Assembly (NCBI GenBank): GCA_029554925.1
Contig: JAKPUV010000474.1
Span: 1 to 11,939, forward strand
Source: Candidatus Hydrogenedentota bacterium
GTDB lineage: Bacteria > Hydrogenedentota > Hydrogenedentia > Hydrogenedentales > CAITNO01
DNA: 11,939 nucleotides
Reading direction: 5' to 3'
In this document: one piece after another, positions 4,772 through 11,939 of the stretch
Layout: every line of letters begins with the position of its first letter
How positions within the stretch are numbered: the stretch's first letter is position 1
Translations under genes and position numbers: made by a program
The notes under the pieces: model-generated
The model's input: the letters and a program-made list of their open reading frames with translations, nothing else
Told to the model about the DNA's origin: nothing
The model's database searches: none

Positions 4772-6492
4772 AACTGCAGAAGAAGAAGCTTGAGGACATG
4801 CTCCTCTCCGAGCATCTGGTCACCAGCGACCAGATCCGGGAGTGCCTGCAACTCCACCGGACCACGGGGCACAGCCTGCCCCAGCTCCTGGTGGAGAAGG
4901 GCTATCTCAGCGAGGAGAACCTCGTCGTCACCATCAGCGAGCACCTGGGCATCCCCCACATCCGGGTGGCCAACTACAACATCCCCAAGGAGGTGCTCGG
5001 CCAGGTGCCCGAGGCGCTGGCGCGCCAGTACATGATGCTCCCCGTGTCGCTCACCGGCGAGGTGCTGACGCTGGCCATGGCCGACCCGCTCAACATCATG
5101 GCCATCGACGACCTGCGGATGATCTCGAACTACGAGATCGAGCCCGTGGTCGCCATGATGGGCGAGCTTCGCGAGGCCATCGACCGCCACTACGGCGGCG
5201 GCAAGGCCGACAAGCTTTTCAAGACCCTCACGGCGGCCCAGGCCGAGCGCGAGGAGGAGCTGGAGGGGGTGTCCGAGATCACCGAGGAGGTGGAGGACGT
5301 CTCCAACATGGAGGAGGGGGCGAACGACGAGCCGGTCCGGAACATGACCCGGTTCATCATGTTCAACGCCCTCGAGCGCGGCGCGAGCGACGTGCACCTC
5401 GAGCTGTTCGAGAAGCTCGTGCGCGTGCGCTACCGCGTGGACGGCTCCCTGGAGGAGGGCAAGGCCCCCCCGAGAAGCATGCACGCCAACATCGTGGCGC
5501 GGCTCAAGATCCTCTCCGGCTGCCGCATCGACGAGCGCCGCCTGCCGCAGGACGGGCGCTGCCGCATGCGCTACAAGGGGCGCGACATTGACTTCCGCGT
5601 CGCCTTCCTCCCCTGCAAATACGGCGAGAAGGTCGTGCTCCGCGTTCTCGACCAGAGCAGCCTCACCCTGGACCTCGACAAGCTGGGGTTCGAGCCGCAG
5701 CCCACCGAGGCCTTCCACCACGCGCTGGACATGCCCCACGGCATGATCCTCATGACGGGCCCCACCGGCAGCGGCAAGACGACCACCCTCTACAGCGCCC
5801 TGCACAAGCTCAACACGGTGGACACCAACATCGTGACGGTCGAGGACCCCATCGAGTACGAGCTCTTCGGCGTCAACCAGGTGCAGGTCAAGCAGCAGAT
5901 CGGCTTCACCTTCGCCGAGGCCCTGCGCCAGATCCTGCGCCAGGACCCCGACATCGTCATGGTCGGCGAGATCCGCGACGGCGAGACGGCCGACGTCGCC
6001 GTCAAGGCGGCCCTCACAGGCCACCTCGTCCTGAGCACCCTGCACACCAACGACGCCTCGGGCGTCTTCCCCCGTCTGATCGACATGGGGGTCGAGCCCT
6101 TCCTGGTGCAGTCGTCCGTGGCGCTCGCGGCGGCCCAGCGCCTCCTCAAGAGGGTGTGCCCGGAGTGCAAGGAGACCATCACCGTGCCCCCGGACGCGCT
6201 TGAGCGCTTCCAGTACCAGCCGTTCGACTACATCCCCGAGCCGCAGTTCGTGCGCGGGCGCGGCTGCCCCAAGTGCAAGGACACGGGGTACAAGGGCCGT
6301 GTCGCCGTGATCGAGGCCATGCTCAACTGGCCCCAGGTGCAGCCGCTGGTCCTGCAGCGCGCCGCGGGGCAGGACATCAAGCGGATGGCCATCCAGTGCG
6401 GAATGAAGACCCTGCGCCAGAACGCCCTCTCCAAGGCGGCCCAGGGCCTCACCACGCTCGAGCAGGTGCTGGAGCACACCATTGCCGACTGA
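4768..6492 (+). CDS. pilB: PilB, type IV pilus extension ATPase
   Basis: At 574 residues this matches the usual PilB length. PilB is the cytoplasmic hexameric motor that powers pilin polymerisation at the inner-membrane platform PilC. Residues 7-155 form an MshEN-type N-terminal domain. Its c-di-GMP motifs are degenerate: KLE replaces RLG at 7-9, H30 replaces the first Gln, P38 the second Gly and H59 the second Gln. The secretion ATPase core has Walker A GPTGSGKT (331-338), the Asp box EDPIEY, Walker B DPDIVMVGEIRD with catalytic E401, and the His box TGHLVLSTLHT. A zinc-binding tetracysteine, CxxC at 464/467 and 500/503, is typical of PilB/GspE and absent from PilT. The ATG at 4768 precedes the domain closely; an upstream TTG at 4711 lies inside the previous gene. 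pilT follows after 49 nt. GspE of a type II secretion system is the alternative, but the PilT neighbour argues for pili. Confidence 0.95.
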   Translation: MKLQKKKLEDMLLSEHLVTSDQIRECLQLHRTTGHSLPQLLVEKGYLSEENLVVTISEHLGIPHIRVANYNIPKEVLGQVPEALARQYMMLPVSLTGEVLTLAMADPLNIMAIDDLRMISNYEIEPVVAMMGELREAIDRHYGGGKADKLFKTLTAAQAEREEELEGVSEITEEVEDVSNMEEGANDEPVRNMTRFIMFNALERGASDVHLELFEKLVRVRYRVDGSLEEGKAPPRSMHANIVARLKILSGCRIDERRLPQDGRCRMRYKGRDIDFRVAFLPCKYGEKVVLRVLDQSSLTLDLDKLGFEPQPTEAFHHALDMPHGMILMTGPTGSGKTTTLYSALHKLNTVDTNIVTVEDPIEYELFGVNQVQVKQQIGFTFAEALRQILRQDPDIVMVGEIRDGETADVAVKAALTGHLVLSTLHTNDASGVFPRLIDMGVEPFLVQSSVALAAAQRLLKRVCPECKETITVPPDALERFQYQPFDYIPEPQFVRGRGCPKCKDTGYKGRVAVIEAMLNWPQVQPLVLQRAAGQDIKRMAIQCGMKTLRQNALSKAAQGLTTLEQVLEHTIAD

Positions 6493-6541
6493 CCCCCCCC
6501 TGTTGTAACCCCATGTGACCGCGGAAGAGAAGGGACGCCCA

Positions 6542-7624
6542 ATGCCCGAGAGTCTGAGCATCAAAGAGCTGCTGACCAAGATGATCCAGGAGGGGGCCAG
6601 CGACATGCACATCATCGTGGGCGGCCCCCCGATGATCCGCGTGCACGGCTCGGTGGAGCCGCTTCCCGGATACCGCCGCCTCACGCCGGACCAGACGCAG
6701 GAGCTCATCTACAGCGTCATGACGGAGCAGCAGGTGGCCGAGTTCGAGGCCACCCGCGAGTGCGACATGTCCTTCGGCATTGACGGGCTGAGCCGGTTCC
6801 GCCTCAATGTCTACCGCGACCGCGGCTCGGTCGTCGCCGCCTTCCGCACCATCCCCTTCGAGATACTCTCCTTCGAGCAGCTGGGGCTCCCGCGGGTCAT
6901 CTCCGACTTCGCCCACCGGCCCATGGGGCTCGTGCTTGTCTGCGGCCCCACCGGCAGCGGAAAATCCACCACCCTCGCCGCGATCCTGGACAAGATCAAC
7001 CGCGAGCGCAAGACCCACATCATCACCATCGAGGACCCCATCGAGTACCTCCACTCGCACAAGATGTCCATCATCAACCAGCGCGAGGTGGGCGCCGACA
7101 CCAACGGCTTCTCGGAGGCCCTGCGCCGCATCCTGCGCCAGGACCCCGACGTGATCCTCATCGGCGAGATGCGCGACCCGGAGACGATCCAGGCCGCCCT
7201 CACCGTCGCGGAGACGGGCCACCTGGCCTTCGCCACGCTGCACACCAACGACGCGCTCCAGACCATCAACCGCATCGTGGACGTGTTCCCCTCGGCCCAG
7301 CAGGCGCAGGTGCGCACCCAGCTCTCCTTCGTGCTTGAGGGCGTGGTGGTGCAGCAGCTCATTCCGCGGGCCGACGGCCTCGGCCGCGTCCTGTCCATGG
7401 AGATCATGATCCCCAACGCGGCCATCCGCTCGCTGATCCGCGCCGAAAAACTGGAGCAGATCCCCTCCATGATCGAAATCGGCAAGGGCGAGGGGATGAT
7501 GACCATGAACCAGTCCCTCTACCGCCTCATGCGCCGCGGCATCATCACCCCTGACATGGCGTTCAAGCGCACCATGGACCCGGAGGGGCTCCAGAATCTC
7601 GTCGAGAAGGGGCTCCGGGATTGA
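6542..7624 (+). CDS. pilT: PilT, type IV pilus retraction ATPase
   Basis: This 360-residue protein has the normal PilT length and is the hexameric ATPase that depolymerises pili, driving twitching motility and DNA uptake. It has a short N-terminal PAS-like domain with the conserved GASDMHI (residues 17-23), Walker A GPTGSGKS (135-142), the Asp box IEDPIEY, Walker B DPDVILIGEMRD and the His box TGHLAFATLHT. It also has the PilT signature AIRSLIR at 294-300 (family consensus AIRNLIRE), which is needed for retraction. It lacks the PilB tetracysteine zinc site. The ATG at 6542 has AAGG 8 nt upstream; an in-frame GTG at 6515 would add nine residues with no better ribosome site. The gene sits between pilB and pilS. 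pilC, found at this place in some clusters, is missing. Confidence 0.95.
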   Translation: MPESLSIKELLTKMIQEGASDMHIIVGGPPMIRVHGSVEPLPGYRRLTPDQTQELIYSVMTEQQVAEFEATRECDMSFGIDGLSRFRLNVYRDRGSVVAAFRTIPFEILSFEQLGLPRVISDFAHRPMGLVLVCGPTGSGKSTTLAAILDKINRERKTHIITIEDPIEYLHSHKMSIINQREVGADTNGFSEALRRILRQDPDVILIGEMRDPETIQAALTVAETGHLAFATLHTNDALQTINRIVDVFPSAQQAQVRTQLSFVLEGVVVQQLIPRADGLGRVLSMEIMIPNAAIRSLIRAEKLEQIPSMIEIGKGEGMMTMNQSLYRLMRRGIITPDMAFKRTMDPEGLQNLVEKGLRD

Positions 7625-7629
7625 GCGCG

Positions 7630-7656
7630 CCCCGCGCGGCCGGCGGCGCCGGGGAG
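7630..7656 (+). promoter_or_regulatory. pilS: GC hairpin that may cover the pilS ribosome-binding site
   Basis: CCCCG (7630-7634) can pair with CGGGG (7650-7654), and after one bulged base GCG (7636-7638) can pair with CGC (7647-7649). The GGGG arm is part of the likely Shine-Dalgarno GGGGAG (7651-7656), 8 nt before the pilS ATG. Folding could lower PilS translation unless ribosomes finishing pilT, whose stop is at 7622-7624, open it. Confidence 0.3.
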
Positions 7657-7664
7657 CGCGCCGC

Positions 7665-9344
7665 ATGAGGGGCCGCAGGCGCCGGAAACCCCTCTGGGAC
7701 AGCCCCCTGCTGCTCCGGGCGGGGAGATTCCTGCGCCCGGTGTACGACGGCCCCCCCTCCTGGCTCTGGTTCGCCGGACTCGGCCGGGCCGCCGCCATCC
7801 TCCTGATCGCCGGGGGCGCGCACACCCTCGTGCGGGACGACCTCGCCTACAACATCCTCATCGGCATCTATCTCGCCGCCGCGGTCTGCGGTGTCTCCTA
7901 CCTCTACTCGCTGCGCGCCACCTCGCATGTCACCCCCGGCCTCACCTGGACGCAGATGCTGCTCGACTTCAGCGTCGTCGCGGCGACGGTGAGCTTCACG
8001 GGGGGGCAGGAGAGCGTCTTCGTCTTCCTGCTGCTCGTGGTCGTGCTCGAGGCGGGCGTGCTGCTCGGGCTCGCCCAGGGGTTCCTCTTCTCCGTGGGCG
8101 CGGCCGCCTTCCTGCTCTGGATGTCCCTCGACAGCACCCTGCCGCAGAAATCGGCCGTCGAGCACTGGTACAACCTCTCCCTCCAGTGGGTGGCCCTCTT
8201 CTGCGCCGCCTTCATCAGCGGCTACTGGAACCTCCGCATCAGCCGGATGAAGCAGTTCCAGCGGGAGATTCTGGACAACATGAACGGGGGGTTCCTCCTC
8301 GTGGGCCGCAACGGGGCCGTAGAGGGGGCCAACCGCGCCGCCTGCGGCATCCTGGGCATTGACGAGGCGCGCCTGCGGGGCCGCCCCGTGGACACGGCGC
8401 TGGTCCCGGAGGACGGCTCGGAGTGCCCCGTGGTCACCGCGCTCCGCGAGGGCCGCGACTTCCTGAGCTACGAGTGCGCCGTCCGGACGCCCAAGGGCGG
8501 GGTGCGCCTGCTCGGCCTCAGCACCAACCACCTGTACGACGCGCGGGGGCGCCTGGAGACCCTGATCGTCTCCTTCACCGACCTCACGGAGATGGACCGC
8601 ATCCGGAAGGAGATGATGCGCCAGGCGCGCATGGCGTACATCGGGGAGATGGCCGCCGAACTTGCCCACGAAATCCGCAACCCCGTGACCTCGATCCGCG
8701 GGGCCATGGAGGAGCTCGGCCGGGGCAACCTGCCCCCCCAGACCGCCGAGCGCCTCACGGCGATCACCCTGCGCGAGTCCGACCATCTGGAGAAGGTGGT
8801 CGCCGGCTTCCTCGACTTCGCGCGCAACCCCGAACTGCGCCGCGCGGCGGTCTCGCCGGCCGCGCTCGCGGGGGAAATGCGCGACCTTTTCGAGAAACGC
8901 CACCCCGGGCTGCGGGTGGAGGTCCGTGCGGAGTCCGGGGAGCAGGAGATCCACGCCGACCCCACCCAGATGCGCCAGCTCTTCATCAACCTCTGCCAGA
9001 ATGCCGCCGACGCCATGAAGGGCGAGGGGCGCCTGGACATTGTGATCCAGCCCCGGGAAAACTCGGTGGAGATCCGGTTCGAGGACTGCGGCCCCGGCAT
9101 CCCGCCGGACAAAGTTGCGCGGATATTCGAGCCGTTCTATACTGAGAAGGAGCGCGGCGTGGGCATGGGCCTCGCGGTCTGCAGCAGGATCGCGACGGTG
9201 CATGACGGCACGATACAGGCCGCGACACGGCCGGGGGGGGGCGCGGCCTTTGTCGTCCGCCTGCCCAGGGCCCTTCCCGGCGCGCCCGAAGGCGACGAAA
9301 CCGGCCGGACGGCGGCGTCGGGCCCGGAGGAAACCCAAGCGTGA
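7665..9344 (+). CDS. pilS: PilS-type membrane sensor histidine kinase
   Basis: This 559-residue protein has about six transmembrane segments (around 33-52, 61-82, 96-112, 115-130, 131-154 and 171-188) and almost no periplasmic domain, as in PilS kinases that sense within the membrane. A PAS domain covers about 198-315. The HisKA dimerisation domain holds the phospho-accepting H335 in HEIRNP. The ATPase domain has the N box with N446, the G1 box DCGPGIP (474-480), an F box around FEPFY (488-492) and the G2 box GVGMGL (498-503), so the kinase looks complete. It should autophosphorylate and pass phosphate to D55 of PilR. The coding end overlaps the pilR start by 4 nt (GTGA), indicating translational coupling. 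The assignment to PilS rather than another sigma-54-linked kinase rests mainly on topology and on pilB/pilT next door. Confidence 0.88.
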   Translation: MRGRRRRKPLWDSPLLLRAGRFLRPVYDGPPSWLWFAGLGRAAAILLIAGGAHTLVRDDLAYNILIGIYLAAAVCGVSYLYSLRATSHVTPGLTWTQMLLDFSVVAATVSFTGGQESVFVFLLLVVVLEAGVLLGLAQGFLFSVGAAAFLLWMSLDSTLPQKSAVEHWYNLSLQWVALFCAAFISGYWNLRISRMKQFQREILDNMNGGFLLVGRNGAVEGANRAACGILGIDEARLRGRPVDTALVPEDGSECPVVTALREGRDFLSYECAVRTPKGGVRLLGLSTNHLYDARGRLETLIVSFTDLTEMDRIRKEMMRQARMAYIGEMAAELAHEIRNPVTSIRGAMEELGRGNLPPQTAERLTAITLRESDHLEKVVAGFLDFARNPELRRAAVSPAALAGEMRDLFEKRHPGLRVEVRAESGEQEIHADPTQMRQLFINLCQNAADAMKGEGRLDIVIQPRENSVEIRFEDCGPGIPPDKVARIFEPFYTEKERGVGMGLAVCSRIATVHDGTIQAATRPGGGAAFVVRLPRALPGAPEGDETGRTAASGPEETQA

Positions 9345-10732
9345 CGGTTAAACACCGTGTGCTTGTCGTTGACGACGAGCTGAGCATGCGCGAACTCCTC
9401 GAGATCGTGCTCGAAAGCGCGGGCTACGAGGTGCACTGCGCCTCCGGGGAGGACGAGGCCCGCGCCGCCATGGACGGCGTGCAGTTTGACGCCGCCATGA
9501 CCGACCTCCACATGGGGGGCGACCGCAACGCCGGCCTGCGCCTCCTCGCCTGGATGCGCGAAAACGACCCGCGCATGCCCGTGGTGGTCATCACGGCCCA
9601 CGGCTCGGTCGAGACGGCCGTGGAGGCCATGCGCCTCGGCGCCGCCGACTACGTCCAGAAGCCCTTCCGCTCCAATGATGAAATCCGCCTGCGCGTGGCG
9701 CGGGTCATCTCCGAGCGCAACCTCCGCCGAGAAAACGAGGCCCTCCGAAAGGACCAGGCCCACCGCAGCAGCCCCGGAAACATGGTCGGAAAGAGCCCCG
9801 CCTTCCTGGAGGTGCTCTCCATGGTCCGGCGCGTGGCGGGACTCCCCAGCACCGTGGCCGTTTACGGCGAGAGCGGCGCGGGAAAGGAGCTGGTCGCCCG
9901 GGCGCTCCACCATCTCAGCCAGCGGGCCGAGAAGCCCTTCGTCGCCATCAACTGCGGCGGCATTCCGGAAACCCTTCTGGAGAGCGAGCTCTTCGGCTAC
10001 AAGAAGGGCGCCTTCACCGGCGCCAACGAGGACAAGGAGGGTCTTTTCGTGGTCGCCAACGGCGGCACCCTCCTGCTCGACGAGATCGGCGAGATGCCGA
10101 TGAAGCTCCAGGTGAAGCTGCTCAGGGTGCTGGACAACAACTCGGTGACCCCCGTCGGCGGCACGGCCTCCATCAACGTCAACGTCCGCATTGTCTCCGC
10201 CACAAACCGCAACCTGGAGGAGATGGTGGAGCAGGGGGATTTCCGCAAGGACCTCTTCTACCGCCTCAACGTGATTCCCATCCACGTCCCGCCCCTGCGG
10301 GACCGGGGCGAGGACATTCCCCTGCTCACGCGGCATTTCATCCAGAAACACGCGGTGAACATGGGGTGCCCGGTGAAGGAGGTCTCCCCGGAGGCCGAGT
10401 CCCTTCTGCTGCGCTACTCCTGGCCCGGAAACATCCGGGAGCTGGCAAACGTGGTCGAGCGCGCCCTCGCCCTCAGCGGCGAGACCATCGAGCCGAGGGA
10501 TCTGCCGCCCGCGGTGCGGGAGTACGCGCCCCCGCCCGACATGCCGCTGGCCGACCTTCCCGAGGGCGGCGTCAATCTGGAGGCCATCATCTCGGACGTG
10601 GAGCGCAAGTACATCGAGCAGGCCCTCGAGCGCGCGCGCTTCTCCCAGATACGCGCGGCGGGCCTCCTCGGGCTCACCCCCCGCTCCCTGCGCTACCGCC
10701 TCCAGAAATACGGGCTGTCCGCGCAGGACTGA
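9341..10732 (+). CDS. pilR: PilR-type sigma-54-dependent response regulator
   Basis: This 463-residue NtrC-family activator has three domains. The receiver (about 5-120) has the acidic pair D11/D12, phospho-acceptor D55 and K107. The AAA+ domain has Walker A GESGAGKE (176-183), the sigma-54 contact loop GAFTGA (223-228) and Walker B around LLLDEIGEMP. The C-terminal Fis-type helix-turn-helix is at about 426-463. All features needed for phosphorylation-controlled, ATP-driven opening of sigma-54 promoters are present. In known systems PilR activates pilin (pilA) transcription; no pilA is in this window. The GTG at 9341 overlaps the pilS stop and has GGAGGA 9 nt upstream. A sigma-54-like promoter at the head of this operon makes autoregulation possible. 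A generic NtrC-type regulator is the alternative name. Confidence 0.9.
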   Translation: MTVKHRVLVVDDELSMRELLEIVLESAGYEVHCASGEDEARAAMDGVQFDAAMTDLHMGGDRNAGLRLLAWMRENDPRMPVVVITAHGSVETAVEAMRLGAADYVQKPFRSNDEIRLRVARVISERNLRRENEALRKDQAHRSSPGNMVGKSPAFLEVLSMVRRVAGLPSTVAVYGESGAGKELVARALHHLSQRAEKPFVAINCGGIPETLLESELFGYKKGAFTGANEDKEGLFVVANGGTLLLDEIGEMPMKLQVKLLRVLDNNSVTPVGGTASINVNVRIVSATNRNLEEMVEQGDFRKDLFYRLNVIPIHVPPLRDRGEDIPLLTRHFIQKHAVNMGCPVKEVSPEAESLLLRYSWPGNIRELANVVERALALSGETIEPRDLPPAVREYAPPPDMPLADLPEGGVNLEAIISDVERKYIEQALERARFSQIRAAGLLGLTPRSLRYRLQKYGLSAQD

Positions 10733-10736
10733 CCCC

Positions 10737-11939
10737 TCAGCCCGCCGCCGGACGGAGGTCCTTCAGGATGAGCTGGATGGACCCGTCCATGGCCCGCTCG
10801 TCAAACACCGGATTGAAGGCGATGTCCACCAGCGCCGGAAAGTTGCCCGCAAAATAGCGCTCCGCATGGCGGAACCACAGGGCGGCGAAGGCCTTGTCCC
10901 CCTGGCGCAGCGACATCTTCAGGTGCTGGTCCTTGAGCACGCGCACCGACGAGGGGACCACCTCCACGCCGTAGGCGGCGAACACCGGCGCGGGGTTTCC
11001 ATTGCCGAAAGGCTCCATCGCCTCCAGTGACCGCAGCAGCCCCTCGTCCACCATGCTCAGGGCCACCTGGGCGTCCACGTCGAGCAGGGGGCCCTGCGCG
11101 CCGGCCCCCTCCTGGCTTTCCACCGCGCGCACGAAATCCGCGGCAAAGGCGTCTATGGCGTCCCGGTTCAGGGTCATCCCCGCGGCGGCGCGGTGCCCCC
11201 CGTACTTGGTGAAATGGGCGCGGCACGCGTTCAGCGCCTCCATCAGGTCCACCCCCGGCACCGCGCGGGCGGACCCCCGGGCCACGCCGTTTTCCACGCA
11301 GAGCACGGCCACGGTCCGGTGAAACCGCCCGACAAGGCGCGAGGCCACGATGCCGACGACGCCCTGGTGCCACCCCGTGCGGGCAACCACGATGGCCGCG
11401 CTCCGGTGCAGGCCCAGCGCCTCGATCTCCTCCACGGCCTCGTTAAAGATGCGCTGTTCGATTTCCCGGCGCTCGTTGTTCGCCGCGTCGAGCAGGTCCG
11501 CCAGGCGTTCGGCCTCCTCGGGGCATTCGGCCAGCAGCAGGTCCAGGGCGGCCCGCGCGTCGTCAAGGCGGCCGATGGCGTTGAGGCGCGGCCCGAGCCG
11601 GAAGCTGATGCGCTCCGAAGTCACCCCTTTGAGGCTGAAGTCCGAAACCGCGGCCAGCCGCGCAAGCCCGAGGCGCTCGTAGCGCTTCATGTGCCGGATG
11701 CCCAGGGCCACCAGAACGCGGTTCTCCCCCACCAGCGGCATCATGTCCGACACCGTGCCCAGGGCCGCCATGTCCAGATCGTTGGGGGTGCCGTTGAGCG
11801 CGCAGCCCAGCTTGAAGGCCACCCCCGCGCCGCAGAGGGCGGCCCCGGGGTGCCCGTCGGCTTCGCGCCGCGGATTGATGACCGCGTCCGCGGGCGGAAG
11901 CTCTCCTTCGAAACTGTGGTGGTCCGTGATGACGAGGCC
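10737..11939 (-). CDS. recJ: RecJ single-stranded-DNA exonuclease, C-terminal part
   Basis: The last 400 codons of recJ are present; the 5' end lies beyond the right edge. RecJ is a Mg/Mn-dependent 5'-3' single-strand DNA exonuclease of the DHH family, acting in recombination and mismatch or base-excision repair. The fragment begins just before the DHH motif (ITDHH, fragment residues 4-8). It continues with LCGAGVAFKL, a GTVSDMMPLVGENR segment and RLNAIGRLDDAR. It then has GWHQGVVGIVASRL, the DHHA1 domain with GSARAVPGVDL and KYGGHRAAAGMTL, and a C-terminal OB-like domain around PFGNGNPAPVF. The upstream DHH-domain motifs (DxD) would lie outside the window. The apparent GTG start at 11822 is internal, since the family-conserved sequence continues upstream of it to the edge. 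The stop is 4 bp from the pilR stop, convergent. Confidence 0.93.
   Translation of the reverse strand, partial: GLVITDHHSFEGELPPADAVINPRREADGHPGAALCGAGVAFKLGCALNGTPNDLDMAALGTVSDMMPLVGENRVLVALGIRHMKRYERLGLARLAAVSDFSLKGVTSERISFRLGPRLNAIGRLDDARAALDLLLAECPEEAERLADLLDAANNERREIEQRIFNEAVEEIEALGLHRSAAIVVARTGWHQGVVGIVASRLVGRFHRTVAVLCVENGVARGSARAVPGVDLMEALNACRAHFTKYGGHRAAAGMTLNRDAIDAFAADFVRAVESQEGAGAQGPLLDVDAQVALSMVDEGLLRSLEAMEPFGNGNPAPVFAAYGVEVVPSSVRVLKDQHLKMSLRQGDKAFAALWFRHAERYFAGNFPALVDIAFNPVFDERAMDGSIQLILKDLRPAAG

Noticed and set aside
2145..4865. 906-codon minus-strand open frame opposite the MshEN-DnaA-like gene
   Set aside because: The plus strand carries intact Walker A, Walker B and MshEN motifs; the antisense frame has only Leu/Arg/Gly-rich sequence typical of a shadow frame.
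6493..6500. Run of eight C after the pilB stop as a phase-variation tract
   Set aside because: It lies between genes, not within a reading frame or an obvious promoter spacer, so length changes would have no evident effect.
6515..6541. GTG at 6515 as the pilT start
   Set aside because: The ATG at 6542 has a well-placed AAGG and gives the usual PilT N-terminus; the extra nine residues do not look conserved.
4675..6708. 677-codon minus-strand open frame opposite pilB
   Set aside because: Shadow of pilB: Val/His/Leu-rich with no recognisable domain. Similar shadows lie opposite pilT, pilS and pilR and are rejected for the same reason.

Overview
This window looks like chromosomal DNA from a GC-rich Gram-negative bacterium. 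The evidence is strong GC bias at third codon positions, a secreted periplasmic-type thioredoxin, and a type IV pilus (T4P) motor cluster with a PilS/PilR two-component system. I cannot assign a phylum from sequence alone. The DUF2092-TlpA architecture and the unusual pilus cluster would suit a PVC-like, Hydrogenedentota-like or deltaproteobacteria-like lineage, but that is a guess.

Layout. (1) Positions 1-1694, minus strand: a two-gene unit. A secreted DUF2092-TlpA thioredoxin-fold protein is followed by an orphan-type DNA methyltransferase that runs off the left edge. (2) Positions 1695-2078: a divergent intergenic region with an extended -10 promoter candidate on the minus strand. On the plus strand it has an overlapping sigma-54-like and sigma-70-like promoter, three short dyads and a leader hairpin. 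(3) Positions 2079-10732, plus strand: a compact five-gene operon. It starts with an unusual 884-residue protein made of an N-terminal MshEN (c-di-GMP-binding type) domain, a long repetitive helical middle and a C-terminal DnaA-type AAA+ ATPase without the DnaA DNA-binding domain. It continues with pilB, pilT, pilS and pilR. A 13-codon ORF bridges the first gene and pilB with overlaps at both ends. (4) Positions 10737-11939, minus strand: the C-terminal two thirds of recJ, convergent with pilR and 4 bp from it.

How it fits together. PilB and PilT are the extension and retraction ATPases of the type IV pilus. PilS and PilR are the membrane kinase and sigma-54 activator that usually control pilin expression. 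The most interesting element is the first gene. Its MshEN domain keeps both canonical c-di-GMP-binding motifs, while the MshEN domain of PilB next door has lost the key residues. I infer that c-di-GMP sensing for this pilus may have moved to a separate DnaA-like ATPase partner. A sigma-54-like promoter just ahead of the operon that encodes PilR suggests possible feedback control. pilC, which lies between pilT and pilS in some known clusters, is absent here.
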